This document shows, one piece after another, positions 4,160 to 6,091 of a stretch of DNA of 6,091 bases. Source of the DNA: Candidatus Levyibacteriota bacterium (GTDB lineage: Bacteria > Patescibacteriota > Microgenomatia > Levybacterales > GWA1-39-11); assembly GCA_016204525.1 (NCBI GenBank), contig JACQKO010000063.1, positions 1 through 6,091 of the forward strand. Reading direction: 5' to 3'. The notes under the pieces are model-generated. The model had not been told where the DNA came from. It did not search any database and was given only the letters and a program-made list of their open reading frames with translations. The first letter of the stretch is position 1; every line of letters begins with the position of its first letter. A program made the translations under genes and the position numbers.

Positions 4160-4828
4160 TTGCAATTTGAAAGTGTAAACGAAGTTTTTACAGTTACACT
4201 TAATAATACTCTAGCCACAGTTGCTCAATTTATCCCTCGTTTTCTAACCGGCCTTATTGTTCTACTCATAGGATTAATTATCGCCTCATTTGTCAAGCAG
4301 GTATTGCTTCAACTTTTTAAATTTATAAAGCTTGAACAATTGCTTGATAGATATGGCGTGCCGGAGACGAAAGTAGCAGAAAGAATATCGTGGACAGGAT
4401 TCCTGGCAGAACTTGCTCGATGGTTTGTTATTATTCTCTTTCTAGTACCAACTGCAGATATCTGGGGACTAAGTCAATTTGTTGTTATTCTTAATAACCT
4501 TTTGGCTTACCTGCCGAATGTTTTGGTATCAGTCCTTCTGCTATTGGTGGGATTTGTTGTTGGGAGATTGGTGCATGATTTACTTTTGGCTTCGGTACAA
4601 GGAGTTTCGGGAGAATCGGCAAGAACCATAGCGGTTGTAGGACAGTATTCTGTAATAGTTTTTGCGGTTTTAATAGCTCTAAATCAACTTGGAATCGCAA
4701 GTGACTTGATAAGAATATTGTTTGCCGGAGTAGTGGCATCGGTTGCGTTGGCTGCAGGTTTAGCATTTGGTCTTGGAGGCCGCGAATCCGCCAAAGAAAT
4801 CCTGACCAAGCTAATGAAGAGGCTATAA
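4160..4828 (+). CDS. Small polytopic membrane protein, conserved TM-helix (MscS-related) family
   Basis: The product is a 222-residue membrane protein with about five hydrophobic segments, near residues 25-45, 81-98, 118-137, 157-175 and 185-205. Two segments are repeats of one motif: FIPRFLTGLIVLLIGLI (24-40) and YLPNVLVSVLLLLVGFV (117-133). Both have the proline and the LxG typical of the conserved TM-helix family (Pfam PF05552), which includes cyanobacterial and proteobacterial mechanosensitive channel relatives. The last segment, with AGVVASVALAAGLAFGLGG (189-207) followed by RESAKEIL, resembles the glycine/alanine-rich pore helix of MscS. The protein ends there and lacks the cytoplasmic beta domain of MscS. 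A role in osmotic or ion homeostasis is an inference from the family. The start is TTG 4160, supported by GGTGGTGA and by an in-frame stop just upstream. It converges on tRNA-Glu. Confidence 0.87.
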   Translation: MQFESVNEVFTVTLNNTLATVAQFIPRFLTGLIVLLIGLIIASFVKQVLLQLFKFIKLEQLLDRYGVPETKVAERISWTGFLAELARWFVIILFLVPTADIWGLSQFVVILNNLLAYLPNVLVSVLLLLVGFVVGRLVHDLLLASVQGVSGESARTIAVVGQYSVIVFAVLIALNQLGIASDLIRILFAGVVASVALAAGLAFGLGGRESAKEILTKLMKRL

Positions 4829-4845
4829 TCGATAATGTGCCTGCG

Positions 4846-4869
4846 CTGAGCGAGCGTAGCGAGTCGAAG
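4846..4869. repeat. GC-rich dispersed repeat abutting the tRNA-Glu 3' end
   Basis: The 24-base stretch begins CTGAGCGAGC and ends GCGAGTCGAAG, with GAGCGAGC/TAGCGAG near-repeats inside. On the minus strand it starts CTTCGACTCGCTACGCTCG. It resembles a widespread short repeat I remember from CPR genomes. It begins exactly one base after the tRNA-Glu discriminator and lies in the short gap between two convergent genes. A role in termination or as an insertion site is possible but unproven. Confidence 0.6.
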
Positions 4870-4943
4870 TGACGCCTACGGGATTCGAACCCGTGATTAC
4901 AGGGATGAAAGCCCTGTGTCCTAGGCCACTAGACGAAGGCGCC
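4870..4943 (-). tRNA. trnE: tRNA-Glu(TTC)
   Basis: Read on the minus strand, the acceptor GGCGCCT (4943-4937) pairs with AGGCGTC (4877-4871), with one G-U pair. The D arm is GTC/GAC. The anticodon stem is CAGGG/CCCTG around CTTTCAT, with anticodon TTC at 4909-4907. The T stem is ACGGG/CCCGT with loop TTCGAAT. The discriminator is A at 4870 and CCA is not encoded. It has its own promoter just upstream and lies downstream of, and in line with, the hydrolase gene. Confidence 0.97.
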
Positions 4944-4951
4944 GTGCTCAA

Positions 4952-4980
4952 ATTATATTCGAAAAGGTGCGGAACATCAA
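4952..4980 (-). promoter_or_regulatory. Predicted promoter of tRNA-Glu
   Basis: On the minus strand, TTGATG (4980-4975), a 17-base spacer and a perfect TATAAT (4957-4952) predict a start near 4945, about two bases before the tRNA 5' end. This makes tRNA-Glu independent of the upstream hydrolase gene. Confidence 0.72.
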
Positions 4981-4983
4981 GGC

Positions 4984-4998
4984 GAATAAAATTTATTC
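4984..4998. repeat. Short AT-rich palindrome after the hydrolase stop
   Basis: GAATAAA and TTTATTC flank a single A, giving a perfect 15-base palindrome two bases past the hydrolase stop codon. As RNA it would be a weak hairpin without a T-run. It may be a poor terminator or mere AT-rich chance. Confidence 0.3.
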
Positions 4999-5000
4999 AG

Positions 5001-5780
5001 CTATTTCGAGGAGTTTTTCAAAGTTTTCTTAAACCAATCAACAACCTTCCTGTACACCTCTTCTCTTTTGGGTTCCAAACTATGATACGCACCATCAATA
5101 ATAACTTTCTCCTTAGGCTCATTAGCGTTCGCGTAGATTTCTTCCATCTCCGATAGCGGTACGTGGTCATCAAGCGAACCATGAATCAAAAGCAATGGGC
5201 AATTTATTCTTTTAAGCAGCGCTTTCATGTCGTGGTTGTCAAAATCTTTCCAAAAGGGTGGATCCATTTCTGTTTTAGAACCATCTGAGTCAACTCTCAC
5301 TGAACGTTCTTCTGGATTATATCCTTCTCCAAATAAGTCGGCCAGAACTTTTTTGCCATTCATAAAAGATCCCATTAATATTATTCCGTTAACTTGAGGG
5401 GCAAGAGCTATTGTGGTAGTAGTGCCAAAAGACTGAGCAAGTATTCCTATGCGATTAGTATCGGTTGAAGGCCTCAATTTTACGTATTCCAGAATAGTTT
5501 CTAGGTCATCCCTTAATTTGGTTAGTGTAGTATCTGAATAATCTCCTTCGCTTTCACCGCAGCCTGAGAAATCAAAGCGATATGATGCAATCCCAATTTC
5601 TGCAAGTCTTTCTCCAATCTCGACAAATATCCCATCCTCCTCTTTGTAATAAGCAAAGCCATGAACCATAATCACAACAGGATATTTACCTCTTTTCTCT
5701 TCAGGTAAAACCTCAACTCCAATAAGAGCTTCTCTAAACCTATTCTTTATTTTAACTTTATGTTCTATCGTCAGAATCAA
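5001..5780 (-). CDS. Alpha/beta hydrolase, serine esterase/acylhydrolase-like
   Basis: This 259-residue protein has a complete alpha/beta-hydrolase core and no signal peptide, so it is likely cytosolic. VVIMVHGF (35-42) supplies the oxyanion-hole HG. RFDFSGCGESEG (68-79) is the usual post-strand-4 motif. Ser117 in LAQSFG (114-119) is the nucleophile, in an elbow that has alanine in place of the first glycine of GxSxG. Asp205 (or Asp204) in HGSLDDHVPL and His233 in GAYHSLEP complete the triad. The family resembles cinnamoyl-ester and peptidase S9-like hydrolases; the substrate is unknown. The start is uncertain. TTG 5780 gives the full frame, but a TATAAT ends at 5781, so the functional start may be slightly downstream. 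The nearest ATG is at Met38, too far in to keep the fold. The gene lies 9 bases after the unknown ORF, in the same frame, suggesting an operon. Confidence 0.9.
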   Translation of the reverse strand: MILTIEHKVKIKNRFREALIGVEVLPEEKRGKYPVVIMVHGFAYYKEEDGIFVEIGERLAEIGIASYRFDFSGCGESEGDYSDTTLTKLRDDLETILEYVKLRPSTDTNRIGILAQSFGTTTTIALAPQVNGIILMGSFMNGKKVLADLFGEGYNPEERSVRVDSDGSKTEMDPPFWKDFDNHDMKALLKRINCPLLLIHGSLDDHVPLSEMEEIYANANEPKEKVIIDGAYHSLEPKREEVYRKVVDWFKKTLKNSSK

Positions 5781-5789
5781 ATTATAGCA
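5781..5789 (-). promoter_or_regulatory. Possible extended -10 just before the hydrolase gene
   Basis: On the minus strand, TGC-TATAAT (5789-5781) is a perfect extended -10 that fills the 9-base gap between the upstream TAG stop and the TTG start. No clear -35 is present (GGTTTT at 17 bases). A start about seven bases downstream would fall at 5774, inside the first codons. It may be a real internal promoter or chance AT-richness. Confidence 0.35.
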
Positions 5790-6091
5790 CTAAAGTTTTG
5801 TATAAAACCATTCGGTTGCCTTTTTCCATTGCCTGTCTGATATTTGTTCGGATTTCTTCTTGTGAACAAAAAGACATGAAGGTTCACCTTCTTTGTAAAG
5901 ACGAATGTAATCTGTGGCAATAAAATCAGGGAGTCTATACGATTCGCCAATATCGCTTTTTTTAGGGCAGGAGCCGAATTCTTTGTAAAAATCCGGAGGA
6001 TTATTTTTGAACATATCGAGTCTTGATTTCGAGTATTTAGGAAAGTGTCTCATGACAGACGTATACCATGAGTATTTGTACGGAGAAGTCC
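5790..6091 (-). CDS. Hypothetical protein, 5' end probably beyond the window
   Basis: I do not recognise this protein. The frame ends at TAG 5792-5790 and is open to the window edge. An internal ATG at 6053 would give 87 residues, but no Shine-Dalgarno precedes it and the 12 upstream codons (SPYKYSWYTSV before the Met) look equally protein-like, so the gene probably starts outside. The visible part is polar, with no membrane segment, and is rich in Lys, Tyr, Phe and Pro. It has two cysteines (29 and 60 counting from that Met) and a C-terminus ending RQWKKATEWFYTKL. The hydrolase gene follows after 9 bases in the same direction and frame, so co-expression is likely. No function is proposed. 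Confidence 0.6.
   Translation of the reverse strand, partial: TSPYKYSWYTSVMRHFPKYSKSRLDMFKNNPPDFYKEFGSCPKKSDIGESYRLPDFIATDYIRLYKEGEPSCLFVHKKKSEQISDRQWKKATEWFYTKL

Noticed and set aside
3997..4218. Minus-strand open frame over tRNA-Lys
   Set aside because: Overlaps the tRNA, the repeat and the start of the membrane protein; GIRTLNQ is another common tRNA artefact.
4869..5156. Plus-strand open frame starting MTPTGFEPVITGMK
   Set aside because: It covers tRNA-Glu and its promoter, then runs antisense to the hydrolase. TPTGFEPV is a typical false protein from a tRNA gene.
1020..5780. Recoding of TGA (as in Gracilibacteria/Absconditabacteria), because no gene here ends in TGA
   Set aside because: Six stops (three TAA, three TAG) are too few to infer this. 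No coding region contains an in-frame TGA, and all proteins are full length under the standard bacterial code.
1..6091. CRISPR array, insertion sequence, toxin-antitoxin, defence island or large structured RNA
   Set aside because: No evenly spaced long repeats, transposase or nuclease-effector motifs were seen, and gene-free gaps are under about 160 bases.

Overview
The window looks like bacterial chromosome from a small-genome lineage, most likely Candidate Phyla Radiation / Patescibacteria and perhaps Microgenomates. The reasons are: bacterial sigma70-type promoters; a bacterial L19-like ribosomal protein with a shortened C-terminus; single tRNA genes that do not encode CCA; and dispersed GC-rich and AT-rich repeats of kinds I associate from memory with CPR genomes. 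The lineage is an inference. No rRNA or other marker allowing firm placement is present. The standard bacterial code fits every gene.

Layout from left to right. Positions 1-779 (minus) hold the N-terminal part of a family X DNA polymerase (polX), cut by the window edge. Its promoter is interlocked with that of a divergent tRNA-Asp(GTC). Next comes a membrane-anchored protein with two LysM domains (1020-1550, plus), converging on tRNA-Gly(CCC) (minus). The tRNA-Gly is divergent from, and shares its promoter region with, pyrG (CTP synthase, 1755-3431). After pyrG lie an AT-rich long inverted repeat and three 9-bp tandem repeats, which run into the promoter of a short divergent bL19 (rplS-like, 3590-3904). 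tRNA-Lys(TTT) follows, then a GC-rich repeat, then a small polytopic membrane protein of the TM-helix / MscS-like type (4160-4828). A second GC-rich repeat abuts the 3' end of tRNA-Glu(TTC) (minus). The right end carries an alpha/beta hydrolase (5001-5780, minus) preceded by an unrecognised ORF (5790 to the edge, minus).

The genes do not form one pathway. They are mostly housekeeping: DNA repair synthesis, CTP supply, a ribosomal protein and four tRNAs. Around them sit two envelope proteins and a hydrolase of unknown substrate. Most transcription units appear to be single genes with their own promoter. The only candidate operon is the unknown ORF plus the hydrolase.

The most notable structure is promoter architecture. 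For polX, pyrG and the L19 gene, a -10 box ends only 5 to 8 bases before the start codon and no Shine-Dalgarno is visible, which predicts leaderless mRNAs. The LysM and TM-helix genes have longer leaders with Shine-Dalgarno-like sites. I see no defence system, CRISPR array, transposase or complete novel system here.
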